NCBI RefSeq assembly: GCF_039822265.1
Contig: NZ_JBAJEX010000003.1
Span: 124,001-188,000 of the forward strand
Source of the DNA: Thiobacter sp. AK1
GTDB lineage: Bacteria; Pseudomonadota; Gammaproteobacteria; Burkholderiales; Thiobacteraceae
Direction of reading: 5' to 3'
Length of the DNA: 64,000 nt
The notes under the pieces are model-generated. The model saw only the letters and a list, made by a program, of their open reading frames with translations, searched no databases and was not told the origin of the DNA. This document shows, in pieces, positions 53,694 to 62,073 of the stretch (position 1 is its first letter; the number at the start of each line of letters is the position of its first letter). Position numbers and translations under genes: made by a program.

Positions 53694-54314
53694 TCAGAAG
53701 AAGCTTTCCGGAATGATCAGCACATCACCCGGCATCATCTCCACGTTGGCGGAAATGTCGCCGCCACGGATGAGATCGTCCAGGCGCACGGAGAACTGCT
53801 GCTGCTTGCCCCCATAGGTGCGCACGATGGTGGCCTTGTTACCCGCGGCGAAATCGGTGATGCCACCCACCGCGATCATCACGTCCATCAGACTCATCTT
53901 TTCGCGATACTGCAGGGCCTGGGGCTTGGCCGCCTGACCGATGACACGAATCTGCTGACTGTAGGGGCCGTTAAAGCCGGTGACCATCACGGTCACGATG
54001 GGATCCTGGATAAACTTGGCCAGATGCTTTTCCAGATCCCGCTCGAGCTGGGTAGGGGTTTTGTTGGCGGCCACCATGTCATCCACCAGGGGGGTGTTGA
54101 TCTTGCCGTCGGGGCGCACCGTGACGCTCGTGGACACTTCCGGGTTGCGCCACACTTGGATGCTCAGGGAGTCGCCAGGGCCGATCAAGTAATCCGGCGC
54201 ACCCTTGATGTCGGCCTTCGCCGGCGCGGGCGCAAAATCACCCGTGCTGGCACAGCCGGCCGCAAGGAGCGTGGCCGCCAGAAGCGCGAAGACAGGCGTG
54301 ATGACTCGGTTCAT
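53694..54314 (-). CDS. XrtA-associated polysaccharide export lipoprotein (Wza-like, TIGR03027 type)
   Basis: A 206-residue outer-membrane lipoprotein, first gene of the XrtA operon. The ATG at 54314 has a strong AAGGAGGGG six bases upstream; the longer open frame is not used. The lipobox is LAAGC near residue 21. The Poly_export domain begins at 'YLIGPGDSLSIQVWRNPEVSTSVTVRPDGKI' and a SLBB-like region follows ('IRVIGQAAKPQALQYREKMSLMDVMIAVGG'). It is shorter than Wza, as usual for this family, and should form the export channel with the beta-barrel protein. Confidence 0.94.
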   Translation of the reverse strand: MNRVITPVFALLAATLLAAGCASTGDFAPAPAKADIKGAPDYLIGPGDSLSIQVWRNPEVSTSVTVRPDGKINTPLVDDMVAANKTPTQLERDLEKHLAKFIQDPIVTVMVTGFNGPYSQQIRVIGQAAKPQALQYREKMSLMDVMIAVGGITDFAAGNKATIVRTYGGKQQQFSVRLDDLIRGGDISANVEMMPGDVLIIPESFF

Positions 54315-54622
54315 TTTTCCCCTCCTTGAAGATCCCGATGATGAATTCCCGGCACAAGCGTTCTTGCTAAGACACATCAATTGTGGCAAGCAAGTATAAG
54401 ATCTCATGGCATTTTCTTCAGCCGCCGCGCGTTCGGAAGCGTTGCGCTGGAAACCGGGTATGAGAGCATGCAATATTTGGGCCATACAATCGGCCAAAGG
54501 TTATAGGCGGCGCATGACGGGGGTGTTGCGCCCATCATGCGCGGGATCAGGGCCCACAGCAAGCCCGCCCGCGCCACACCTGACGATCTTCTGCCAGAAT
54601 GGCGGCTTTTCAGGAGCTTGAC
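54315..54622. promoter_or_regulatory. Divergent upstream region of the XrtA operon and the MazG-like gene
   Basis: 308 bases with no gene, between divergent start codons. The part at about 54350-54430 is clearly more AT-rich than its surroundings. On the minus strand TATACT (complement of 54394-54399) could be a -10 box for the 16-gene operon, but no good -35 or sigma-54 element is visible. CTTGC and GCAAG near 54364-54390 flank a CACATCAATTGTG near-palindrome that may bind a regulator. Confidence 0.4.
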
Positions 54623-54994
54623 ATGACCGATTCCACTTTACCGGCGCACGACCTCGCCAGCCTGCGCGCCCGGCTCCGGGCTTTCGCGCGGGAACGGGAT
54701 TGGGAGCAGTTCCATAGCCCCAAGAACCTGGCCATGGCCCTGATCGTGGAAGCGGCCGAGTTGTTGGAACCCTTCCAGTGGCTGACGCAAGAACAAAGCC
54801 TGAGCCTCGACCCGGAAACGCGCCGCGCCGTGGCAGAAGAGATTGGCGATGTGCTGATTTATCTCGTGCGTCTGGCGGACGTTTTGGACATCGACCCTCT
54901 CGAGGCGGCCTTCGCCAAGCTGGAAATCAACGCGCGCAAGTATCCGGTGGACAAGGCACGTGGCCACAGCCGCAAATACGACCAACTTCGGTGA
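54623..54994 (+). CDS. MazG-like nucleotide pyrophosphohydrolase
   Basis: A 123-residue all-alpha NTP pyrophosphatase of the MazG/RS21-C6 type. 'NLAMALIVEAAELLEPFQW' holds the ExxE half and 'AVAEEIGDVLIYLVRLADVLDID' the ExxD half of the metal site. Such proteins hydrolyse dCTP or aberrant nucleotides to monophosphates as house-cleaning enzymes. Start 54623 follows AGGAG by six bases. It is divergent from the XrtA operon and 55 bases before the ferredoxin gene. Confidence 0.9.
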   Translation: MTDSTLPAHDLASLRARLRAFARERDWEQFHSPKNLAMALIVEAAELLEPFQWLTQEQSLSLDPETRRAVAEEIGDVLIYLVRLADVLDIDPLEAAFAKLEINARKYPVDKARGHSRKYDQLR

Positions 54995-55049
54995 CCAAGC
55001 CGGCAGCGGATTGGGCCCGGTATAATGACCTTTTGGCTGCCTGACGACG

Positions 55050-55364
55050 ATGTCCCTTTACTACCGCTATCACGTCTTCTTCTGCACCAACCAGCGCGAG
55101 GATGGCGCGGCCTGCTGTGCCGATCATGGTGCGCAGGCCATGCGCGACTACGCCAAGCGGCGCATCAAGGCACTGGATCTCAACGGCCCCGGCAAGTGCC
55201 GCATCAACACCGCGGGCTGCATGGATCGTTGTAGCGAAGGACCGGTGCTGGTGGTCTATCCCGAGGGGGTTTGGTACACCTACGTGGATCACGCGGACAT
55301 CGACGAAATCATCGAAGAACATCTGGTCCATGGCCGCGTGGTCGAGCGGCTCAGAATCAGCTAG
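55050..55364 (+). CDS. Thioredoxin-like [2Fe-2S] ferredoxin
   Basis: A 104-residue protein of the thioredoxin-fold [2Fe-2S] family. The cluster Cys residues are in 'VFFCTNQREDGAACC' and 'GKCRINTAGCMDRCSEGP', the usual C-x(n)-C ... C-x3-C arrangement, followed by 'VVYPEGVWYTYVDHADIDEIIEEHL', which completes the fold. Stand-alone members are electron carriers whose partners are generally unknown. No downstream enzyme in the window is an obvious partner. Confidence 0.92.
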   Translation: MSLYYRYHVFFCTNQREDGAACCADHGAQAMRDYAKRRIKALDLNGPGKCRINTAGCMDRCSEGPVLVVYPEGVWYTYVDHADIDEIIEEHLVHGRVVERLRIS

Positions 55365-55474
55365 CAAGGATGACGCAAGTCCGTGACACCCGCCCACCAG
55401 CTCCGCATAACGGACAACCCAAGGCAATGGCCACGAGGCGCGCCGATGCGCGGGGTGGCGTCCTTACCGCCATT

Positions 55475-55498
55475 CCGGCTAAGCGCAGCGAAAGCCGG
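55475..55498. repeat. Short REP-like hairpin
   Basis: CCGGCT and AGCCGG form a six-base stem around 'AAGCGCAGCGAA'. The intergenic location (55365-55603) and the flanking ATTC suggest a dispersed repeat fragment; no gene is seen in that spacer. Confidence 0.35.
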
Positions 55499-55603
55499 GG
55501 GCCAGGAAGCGGCAGCGCCTGTCGTGACGTCGGCTGGGACCCCCCCATGCGCGACAATGGCGGTGCACACACAGCATGTCAGGTATGTTGGTAAAGTCCG
55601 GTA

Positions 55604-56206
55604 GTGGCCCGGTTTAGGCTGCGCATCGACGGTCCGGCCGGCAAGATCGAGACCGTCATCGACGATCCAGGCGCGACCCGCAAGGGCATCGCGCTCATCG
55701 CCCATCCCCATCCCCTGCATGGCGGTAGCCTGGAAAACAAGGTGGTGAAAACCATCGCCGATACCCTGCATGATCTCGGTCATGTGAGCGTGCGCTTCAA
55801 CTTCCGCGGCGTGGGGGGAAGCGGCGGCGAATACGATGGGGGTCGCGGCGAGGTGGAGGACATGCTGGCGGTGCACGATTTCGTGCGAGCCCGCTATCCG
55901 GCGCTACCGGTGATCCTCGCCGGTTTTTCCTTCGGTGCCTACGTGCAAAGCGTGGTGGCGCAGCGCCTCAAACCACGGCACCTGCTCCTAGTGGGACCGG
56001 CAGTGAACCTGTTCGCCATGGGGGAGGCGCCTTGCGGAACGATCGTCATCCACGGCGAGCATGACCAGCTGGTGCCGGCAGAAGAAGCGCGCCGCTGGGC
56101 GCAGAGCCACGGCTGCACCTTCGCCCTGGTGCGCGGCGCGGATCATTTCTTCCACAAGAAACTGGCCTGCCTGCGGGAGCACATTGAGACCCTATGTCCG
56201 TGCTGA
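55604..56206 (+). CDS. Alpha/beta hydrolase (YhhA/CocE-like small type)
   Basis: A 200-residue alpha/beta-fold hydrolase. '[24 protein letters not shown]' is the oxyanion-region stretch typical of this small family, '[17 protein letters not shown]' has the GxSxG nucleophile Ser, '[12 protein letters not shown]' the acid and '[12 protein letters not shown]' the catalytic His. The natural substrate is unknown; it is usually listed simply as an alpha/beta hydrolase. The start is a GTG at 55604. It overlaps the ABC ATPase gene by 13 bases, so the two are coupled. Confidence 0.9.
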   Translation: MARFRLRIDGPAGKIETVIDDPGATRKGIALIAHPHPLHGGSLENKVVKTIADTLHDLGHVSVRFNFRGVGGSGGEYDGGRGEVEDMLAVHDFVRARYPALPVILAGFSFGAYVQSVVAQRLKPRHLLLVGPAVNLFAMGEAPCGTIVIHGEHDQLVPAEEARRWAQSHGCTFALVRGADHFFHKKLACLREHIETLCPC

Positions 56207-57105
56207 AGGCACAGGGCCTGCGTAAAGCTTACGGCGGCCTGGAGGTGGTGGCCGGGGTGGACCTGGCAGTCGAGAAGGGTGAGTGTTTCGGCCTACTCGG
56301 TCCCAATGGCGCGGGCAAGACCACGACCTTGCGTCTTTTGCTCGGGCTGATCGAGCCGGATGGCGGCTCGATCGAGCTATTGGGCGAGCCGGTGCCCAAG
56401 CGGGCGCGGCAAGCCAGACAACGGGTGGGCGTGGTGCCCCAGGTGGACAACCTGGATCCCGACTTCACCGTGGAAGAAAACCTCCTGGTCTATGGTCGCT
56501 ATTTCGGGCTAACGGACCGGGCCATCGTCATGCGCATTCCCGCCCTGTTGGAGTTTGCCGGGCTCGCCCACCGCGCGCAGGCCCCCATCGCCACCCTGTC
56601 CGGTGGCATGAAGCGCCGCCTGACCCTGGCGCGCGCCCTGGTGAACGACCCGGACGTGGTGTTCCTGGACGAACCCACCACCGGCCTCGATCCCCAGGCG
56701 CGGCATCTCCTGTGGCAGGGTTTACGCCGCCTCACCGCCCAAGGTAAGACGCTCATCCTCACCACTCATTTCATGGAGGAAGCAGAAAGGCTGTGCGACC
56801 GGCTCGCCATCCTGGACCAAGGACGGATCATTGCCCACGGCACGCCACGGGCGCTCATCGCAAGCCACATCGAACCCTTCGTGGTGGAAATCTACGGTGA
56901 GCAGGCCGCGCCCTGGGCGGAAGCCTTCGGCAGCCGGCTGTGTGGGCGGCTCGAGCGCGCAGGCGAGAGCGTGTTCTGTTACACCGAGGATGGCGCAGCC
57001 CTGATGGAAAATCTGCGCGGGCAGCCCGGGCTCAAGGTCACCCACCGTCCCGCCAACCTGGAGGACGTGTTCCTCAAGCTCACGGGCCGGGAGCTCAGAG
57101 ACTGA
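56194..57105 (+). CDS. ABC transporter ATP-binding protein (NodI-like)
   Basis: A 303-residue ABC-2 type ATPase. Walker A '[19 protein letters not shown]', signature '[15 protein letters not shown]', Walker B '[13 protein letters not shown]' and the H-loop '[15 protein letters not shown]' are intact. '[29 protein letters not shown]' is characteristic of the NodI/DrrA subfamily. NodI itself helps export lipochitooligosaccharides in rhizobia, but chromosomal homologues like this are widespread and their cargo is unknown. Its TGA overlaps the ATG of the permease gene. Confidence 0.92.
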   Translation: MSVLKAQGLRKAYGGLEVVAGVDLAVEKGECFGLLGPNGAGKTTTLRLLLGLIEPDGGSIELLGEPVPKRARQARQRVGVVPQVDNLDPDFTVEENLLVYGRYFGLTDRAIVMRIPALLEFAGLAHRAQAPIATLSGGMKRRLTLARALVNDPDVVFLDEPTTGLDPQARHLLWQGLRRLTAQGKTLILTTHFMEEAERLCDRLAILDQGRIIAHGTPRALIASHIEPFVVEIYGEQAAPWAEAFGSRLCGRLERAGESVFCYTEDGAALMENLRGQPGLKVTHRPANLEDVFLKLTGRELRD

Positions 57106-57887
57106 TGCGCCACTTTACTCTGCCTCGGCCGAGCCTACGCTGCGTGCCCGTTTGGCGGCGCAATTTCCTGGTATGGAAGAAACTCGCCATTCCCTCCATG
57201 CTGGGCAACCTGGCCGACCCCATGCTCTACATGCTGGGCCTAGGCTTCGGACTTGGGGCGCTACTGCCGGACGTGGGCGGCGTGCCCTATCTCACCTTCC
57301 TGGCGGGCGGCACGGTCGCCTATTCCACCATGAACAGCGCTACTTTCGAGACCCTCTACTCGGGCTTTTCGCGCATGCACGTGCAAAAGACCTGGGATGC
57401 CATCCTCAACACCCCCCTCACCCTGGACGACATACTGCTGGGAGAATGGCTGTGGGCCACCTCCAAGGCGCTGCTGTCGGGCTTGGCCATCCTCGCCATC
57501 GTTTGGGCGCTGGGACTCAACGCCTCGTTTGCCATGTCCCTGTGGATCATTCCCGTGGTCATCCTCACCGGATTGTGCTTTGCCGGCATGGGACTGGTGA
57601 TGAACGCGGTATCACCCAACTACGACTTTTTCCTCTACTACTTCACCCTGGTGATCACCCCCATGGTCCTGCTGTGTGGGGTGTTCTACCCGGTCTCGCA
57701 GCTGCCAGCGGCCCTACAGAAGCTCTCCGCTTTTCTGCCCCTCACCCACGCCATCGAACTGGTGCGGCCGATCATGCTGGGCGAGGCGCCGCACGCCATC
57801 GCGCTGCATGTGCTGGTGCTGCTTGCCTATGGCGGCGTCGGCTTTTGGCTGGCGTTGGGGCTGACGCGCAAGCGGCTGTTGAGCTGA
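57105..57887 (+). CDS. ABC-2 type transporter permease (NodJ-like)
   Basis: A 260-residue inner-membrane permease with six hydrophobic helices. 'RRNFLVWKKLAIPSMLGNLADPMLYMLGLGFGLG' at the N-terminus and 'PNYDFFLYYFTLVITPMVLLCGVFYPVSQLP' in the ABC-2 consensus region match NodJ-type permeases. It forms a dimer with two copies of the ATPase. It is the last gene of this block; from about 57900 codon choice changes. Confidence 0.92.
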   Translation: MRHFTLPRPSLRCVPVWRRNFLVWKKLAIPSMLGNLADPMLYMLGLGFGLGALLPDVGGVPYLTFLAGGTVAYSTMNSATFETLYSGFSRMHVQKTWDAILNTPLTLDDILLGEWLWATSKALLSGLAILAIVWALGLNASFAMSLWIIPVVILTGLCFAGMGLVMNAVSPNYDFFLYYFTLVITPMVLLCGVFYPVSQLPAALQKLSAFLPLTHAIELVRPIMLGEAPHAIALHVLVLLAYGGVGFWLALGLTRKRLLS

Positions 57888-57955
57888 TCCGGCTTCTGGT
57901 ACCCTCATATGACAAATGGTAGGCTGGCAGCCTTCACTTGTACTGGGGGACCCTC

Positions 57956-59731
57956 ATGACCGCAAACCCGCCTCTCACTGCACGACCGCTGGAAGAACGC
58001 AGCTTCGCAACCCACGATGGCGTGCAACTCTTCTACCGCCACTGGCCGGCGACCGGCGCGACGCCCAGGGGCGCGGTGGTGCTGTTTCATCGCGGTCACG
58101 AACACTCGGCGCGCATGGCGCATGTGGTGGATGAACTGAATCTGCCGGACTTTGCCTTTTTCGCCTGGGATGCGCGCGGACACGGCCGGTCGCCCGGCGA
58201 GCGCGGCTTCAGCCCCAGCTTCGGCACCTCGGTGCGCGATGTGCAGACCTTCATCGAGCACATTCAGTCCGAGTATGGTCTGGCAGAAGAAAATCTGGCC
58301 GTGGTCGCGCAAAGCGTCGGCGCGGTGTTGATTTCCGCCTGGGCGCACGATTACGCGCCGCGCATCCGCTGCATGGTGTTGGCGTCTCCCGCTTTCAAGG
58401 TGAAGCTCTACGTGCCCTTCGCGCGGTCCGGCCTGCGCCTGATGCAGAAATTGCGCGGCCATTTTTTCGTCAACAGCTACGTCAAGGCGAAATTTCTGAC
58501 GCACGATCCGGCGCGCATCGCCAGCTACGACAGCGACCCGCTGATCACGCGCCCGATTTCGGTCAACATTTTGCTGGCGCTGTATGAAACGGCCGAACGC
58601 ATCGTGGCGGACGCCGGCGCCATCACCATCCCGACGCAACTGCTGATTTCGAGCGCGGATTGGGTCGTGCATCACACGCCGCAGCACCGCTTTTTCGAGC
58701 GGCTGGGATCGACAATCAAGGAGAAGCACGTATTCGACGGCTTCTTCCATGACACCCTGGGCGAACAGGATCGCGCGAAGGCTTTGGACAAGGCGCGCGC
58801 CTTCATTCTCGCGCGCTTCGAGGCGCCGTGGCAGCGCCCGGATCTGACGCAAGCCCATGTCGCCGGTTACACCGCCGACGAAGCGGCCCGCCTTGCCGCG
58901 CCCTTGCCCGCCCTCTCGCCGCGTGGCCTGTACTGGGCGCTCACGCGGCTGTCGCTGAAATTTCCGGGCCGCCTGTCGCGCGGCGTGCAGCTCGGCCATG
59001 AAACCGGTTTCGATTCCGGTTCGAGCCTGGACTATGTGTATCGCAATCAGGCGCAAGGCACGACGCCGCTTGGCCGGATGATTGATCGCATTTATCTCGA
59101 CGCCATCGGCTGGCGTGGCATCCGTCAGCGCAAAGTGCATGCCGAAGAATTGATTCAACTGGCCGCCACACGGCTGCGCGAAACAGGCCAGCCGGTGCAT
59201 GTGCTGGACATCGCCGCCGGCCATGGCCGTTACGTGCTGGAAGCATTCGAGCGCGGCGCGATACAGCGACCCGACTCGCTGACCCTGCGCGACTACAGCG
59301 ACATCAATGTCAAAGCCGGCGCGGCGTTGATCGCCGAGAAAAATATGGCGGGCTTCGCGCGCTTCATTCAGGCCGATGCCTTCAACGCCGACAGCATTGC
59401 CGCTGCCGATCCGCGCCCCACGCTCGGTATCGTGTCCGGCCTGTATGAATTGTTTCCGGACAATACGCTGATCCAGCGTTCCTTGAGCGGCTTCGCGCGC
59501 GCGCTGCCCGTGGGCAGCTATCTGGTTTACACTGGCCAGCCCTGGCATCCGCAACTGGAATTCATCGCCCGCGCCCTGACCAGCCACCGCAAGGGCATAG
59601 CCTGGGTGATGCGCCGTCGCACGCAGGAGGAATTGGATCAATTGGTATGCGCGGCGGGCTTTCGCAAGATCACCCAGCGCATTGACGAATGGGGCATTTT
59701 CACCGTGTCGCTGGCGCAGCGGGTGAAATGA
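57956..59731 (+). CDS. Bifunctional alpha/beta hydrolase - SAM-dependent methyltransferase
   Basis: A 591-residue fusion that opens the lipid module. Residues 15-290 are a monoacylglycerol lipase/lysophospholipase-like hydrolase: 'VVLFHRGHEHSARM', 'FFAWDARGHGRSPGERG' and the nucleophile Ser120 in AQSVG (an AxSxG variant), with Asp in 'SSADWVVHHTP' and His in 'FDGFFHDTLGEQ'. Residues 390-591 are a class I methyltransferase with SAM motif 'VLDIAAGHGRYVLEAF' (416-431). The substrate of either half is not known, but context points to a (lyso)phospholipid or its headgroup. Start ATG 57956 follows GGGGGA; GTG 57938 is a weaker option. The stop overlaps the next ATG. Confidence 0.88.
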   Translation: MTANPPLTARPLEERSFATHDGVQLFYRHWPATGATPRGAVVLFHRGHEHSARMAHVVDELNLPDFAFFAWDARGHGRSPGERGFSPSFGTSVRDVQTFIEHIQSEYGLAEENLAVVAQSVGAVLISAWAHDYAPRIRCMVLASPAFKVKLYVPFARSGLRLMQKLRGHFFVNSYVKAKFLTHDPARIASYDSDPLITRPISVNILLALYETAERIVADAGAITIPTQLLISSADWVVHHTPQHRFFERLGSTIKEKHVFDGFFHDTLGEQDRAKALDKARAFILARFEAPWQRPDLTQAHVAGYTADEAARLAAPLPALSPRGLYWALTRLSLKFPGRLSRGVQLGHETGFDSGSSLDYVYRNQAQGTTPLGRMIDRIYLDAIGWRGIRQRKVHAEELIQLAATRLRETGQPVHVLDIAAGHGRYVLEAFERGAIQRPDSLTLRDYSDINVKAGAALIAEKNMAGFARFIQADAFNADSIAAADPRPTLGIVSGLYELFPDNTLIQRSLSGFARALPVGSYLVYTGQPWHPQLEFIARALTSHRKGIAWVMRRRTQEELDQLVCAAGFRKITQRIDEWGIFTVSLAQRVK

Positions 59732-61050
59732 GCGACGCCCGTGCCGCGCGCCCCTGGAAGACGGCCATCGCCTGGCTGATTTTTCTCGGGCCATTTTTCT
59801 TCCTTACCTATGGCACCGCCAACACGCTGGCGGCTGCCCGCGCCAATGTGCCTTCGATCGTGTTCGACTGGGAGCGGCATCTCCCGTTCTGGGATTGGAG
59901 CATCCTGCCTTACTGGTCGATCGATGTGCTGTACGGCGCGTCTCTATTCGTGTGCGCGACGCGGGCGCAACTCAACATCCATGTCAAGCGCCTGATCAGC
60001 GCGCAGTTGATTGCGGTCGCATGCTTTCTACTGTTTCCGCTCACCTTCAGTTTTGAGCGGCCATCGACCAGCGGCTGGGCCGGCGAGCTGTTTACCCTGC
60101 TCGCCGGCTTCGACAAGCCTTTCAATCAGGCGCCGTCGCTGCACATCGCGCTGCTGGTGAGTCTGTGGGTGCTGTATGAGCCATTCGTGCGCGGCGCGGG
60201 CCGCTGGCTGCTGCACGCCTGGTTCGCGCTGATCGGCGTGTCGGTGCTCACCACCTATCAACATCATTTTTTTGACGTGCCGACCGGCATGCTGCTCGGC
60301 TGGCTGTGCGTGTGGGCGTGGCCAGAACATCAAGCCAGCCCATGGGCCGACGCGCATCTCACGGGCGACGCGCGCCGGCGCGCGTTGGCTTTGCGCTATG
60401 GCGCGGGGGCCGCTATCGCCGCGCTGCTGGCGATGCAATTCGGCGGCGGTGCGTTGTGGCTGTTCTGGCCGGCGGTGTCGCTGCTGCTGGTCGCGCTGTG
60501 CTATCTGCTGCTCGGCCCGCGTGGATTTCAGAAGCGGACGGATGGCGCGCTGAGTCCTGCCGCCACGTGGCTTTACGCGCCCTATCTGCTCGGCGCCTGG
60601 ATCAATTCGCGTTGGTGGACGCGCAATCATGAGGCCGCGCACGAGATCGTGCCCGGCGTATGGCTCGGGCGCCTGCCTGGGCCGCGCGATGCCCTGTGGT
60701 CGAAAATTCGCACCGTCATCGACATGAGTGCGGAGGTGCCCTTGAGCACCCCGCGCGGCAGCCAGGTGGAAGTCATTGGCTTTCCCACCCTGGACCTGAC
60801 CATGCCGCGCCGCGAAACCTTGGAGCAAGCCGTGGGGGCCATCGAGGCCGCGCGCCACAAGGGGCCCGTGCTGGTGTGTTGTGCGCTGGGCTATTCGCGC
60901 AGCGCGCTGGCCGTCGCGGCCTGGATGCTGCGCCACGGCGAAGCGCGCGACGTAGCGCATGCCTTGCAAGTCATTGCGCGGGCGCGACCTGCCATCGTTC
61001 TGGGCGCGGAGCATCGGGCCACGCTGGAAGCCTTGTATGCCGGCGCATGA
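59728..61050 (+). CDS. PAP2-superfamily / dual-specificity phosphatase fusion
   Basis: A 440-residue protein combining two unrelated phosphatases. Residues 1-265 have six or more helices and PAP2-like active-site pieces ('APSLHIALL' at 135-143, His180 in 'YQHHFFDVPTG'); the first PAP2 motif is weak. Residues 300-440 are a dual-specificity phosphatase: general acid Asp356 in 'GFPTLDLTMP' and the CX5R loop C385-ALGYS-R391; the residue before the Cys is Cys rather than the usual His. PTPMT1-like enzymes of this fold dephosphorylate phosphatidylglycerophosphate, so this half may process the phospho-intermediate of the CDP-alcohol transferase encoded downstream. The ATG overlaps the preceding stop (ATGA). 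Confidence 0.87.
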   Translation: MSDARAARPWKTAIAWLIFLGPFFFLTYGTANTLAAARANVPSIVFDWERHLPFWDWSILPYWSIDVLYGASLFVCATRAQLNIHVKRLISAQLIAVACFLLFPLTFSFERPSTSGWAGELFTLLAGFDKPFNQAPSLHIALLVSLWVLYEPFVRGAGRWLLHAWFALIGVSVLTTYQHHFFDVPTGMLLGWLCVWAWPEHQASPWADAHLTGDARRRALALRYGAGAAIAALLAMQFGGGALWLFWPAVSLLLVALCYLLLGPRGFQKRTDGALSPAATWLYAPYLLGAWINSRWWTRNHEAAHEIVPGVWLGRLPGPRDALWSKIRTVIDMSAEVPLSTPRGSQVEVIGFPTLDLTMPRRETLEQAVGAIEAARHKGPVLVCCALGYSRSALAVAAWMLRHGEARDVAHALQVIARARPAIVLGAEHRATLEALYAGA

Positions 61051-61447
61051 GACGCCCTGGTCGCTGGAAATTGTCGTCGCCATGTTGCGCGCGGCCCGTC
61101 TGGTCACATGGCTGTCGCTGCTGTTCACCGCCGCCGCGCTTACGCCCTGGCTGGGCGGGGCGCCCGCGCCGCTGCGGGGCATGATCGTCATACTGGGCAT
61201 CGGCGCGATCTGGTACGGCGTGCGCATCGCCATTGACGCGCATTTGTTTCGTCGCCTGCAAGCAGCGGGGCCCGACACCGGATTGGACGCGCTGGATCAA
61301 GCGCTGACCCAATTGGGCTGGATGAAACCCGACAAGCTTGGCCGCTGCATGAACGCACGCATTCAGGGCGCGTTGCGTCTGGTACGCTGGCAGGTGGGGC
61401 TGACGCTGGCGCAAGGCCTTGGGATCGTGACTGTATTCATGTGGTAA
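61037..61447 (+). CDS. Small membrane protein of the lipid module
   Basis: A 136-residue hypothetical protein with two or three hydrophobic helices ('LVTWLSLLFTAAALTPWL', 'GMIVILGIGAIWYGVRIAI' and a C-terminal 'VGLTLAQGLGIVTVFMW') and a soluble loop between the last two. The ATG at 61037 overlaps the 3' end of the phosphatase gene by 14 bases. I recognise no family. Its fixed place between the phosphatase and the CDP-alcohol transferase suggests a subunit or partner of these membrane enzymes. Confidence 0.75.
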   Translation: MPAHETPWSLEIVVAMLRAARLVTWLSLLFTAAALTPWLGGAPAPLRGMIVILGIGAIWYGVRIAIDAHLFRRLQAAGPDTGLDALDQALTQLGWMKPDKLGRCMNARIQGALRLVRWQVGLTLAQGLGIVTVFMW

Positions 61448-61467
61448 CTTCACTATAAAGACCCGAG

Positions 61468-62073
61468 ATGCCCAGCATCTATCAACTCAAACCCGCTTTT
61501 CAACGATTGCTGCGACCGCTGACCCATGCGTTGGCGCGCGCCGGCGTCACTGCGAATCAAGTCACCACCGCCGCGGTGCTGCTCTCCTTTGCTACCGGCT
61601 GGTGCGTGTGGCAATTCCCTGCCGAGCGCTGGCCCTGGCTGCTGGTGCCGGTGTTTCTGTTCGTGCGCATCGCGCTGAATGCCATCGATGGCATGCTGGC
61701 GCGCGAGCATGGGCAAAAAAGCCGACTGGGCGCGCTGCTCAATGAGCTGGGCGATGTGCTCTCGGATGCGGCGCTCTACCTGCCGTTTTCAGTGCTGCCG
61801 GCGATCTCGCCGATGCTGGTGGTGCTCATCGTCCTGTTGGCCACGATCAGCGAAATGACCGGCGTGGTGGCGATTCAAATCGGGGCCAGCCGCCGCTACG
61901 ACGGGCCGATGGGGAAGAGCGATCGCGCATTCGTGTTCGGCGCGCTGGGACTGGCGCTGGGGATGGGGGTCGCGCCGGGCGGATGGATCAATTGGCTGCT
62001 GGGGGTCGTGCTGGCCCTGCTGGTGCTGACCACGCTCAACCGGGCGCGCAAGGCGCTTGTGGAAAACGCGTGA
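61468..62073 (+). CDS. CDP-alcohol phosphatidyltransferase family protein
   Basis: A 201-residue inner-membrane protein with about six helices. The family motif D-x2-DG-x2-AR-x8-G-x3-D-x3-D is present at 71-96 but with Asn at the first and third Asp positions (N71, N92); D74, G75, A78, R79, G88 and D96 are conserved, and an extra Asp lies at 100. The family transfers a phosphatidyl group from CDP-diacylglycerol to an alcohol. Asn at two metal sites suggests a specialised subfamily or altered metal use. The stop overlaps the start of the cdsA-like gene (TGATG). Confidence 0.87.
   Translation: MPSIYQLKPAFQRLLRPLTHALARAGVTANQVTTAAVLLSFATGWCVWQFPAERWPWLLVPVFLFVRIALNAIDGMLAREHGQKSRLGALLNELGDVLSDAALYLPFSVLPAISPMLVVLIVLLATISEMTGVVAIQIGASRRYDGPMGKSDRAFVFGALGLALGMGVAPGGWINWLLGVVLALLVLTTLNRARKALVENA

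Noticed and set aside
17380-54314. The whole glycan region as a recently inserted island
   Set aside because: No integrase, tRNA, direct repeats or transposases were found at either edge, and base composition looks like the flanks.
54350-54430. A sigma-54 promoter for the XrtA operon
   Set aside because: GGCAC and TTGC fragments occur but the GG to GC spacing is 13 rather than 10, and no other match was found on either strand.
57905-59794. A 629-codon open frame on the minus strand
   Set aside because: It is antisense to the hydrolase/methyltransferase fusion and has no recognisable domain.
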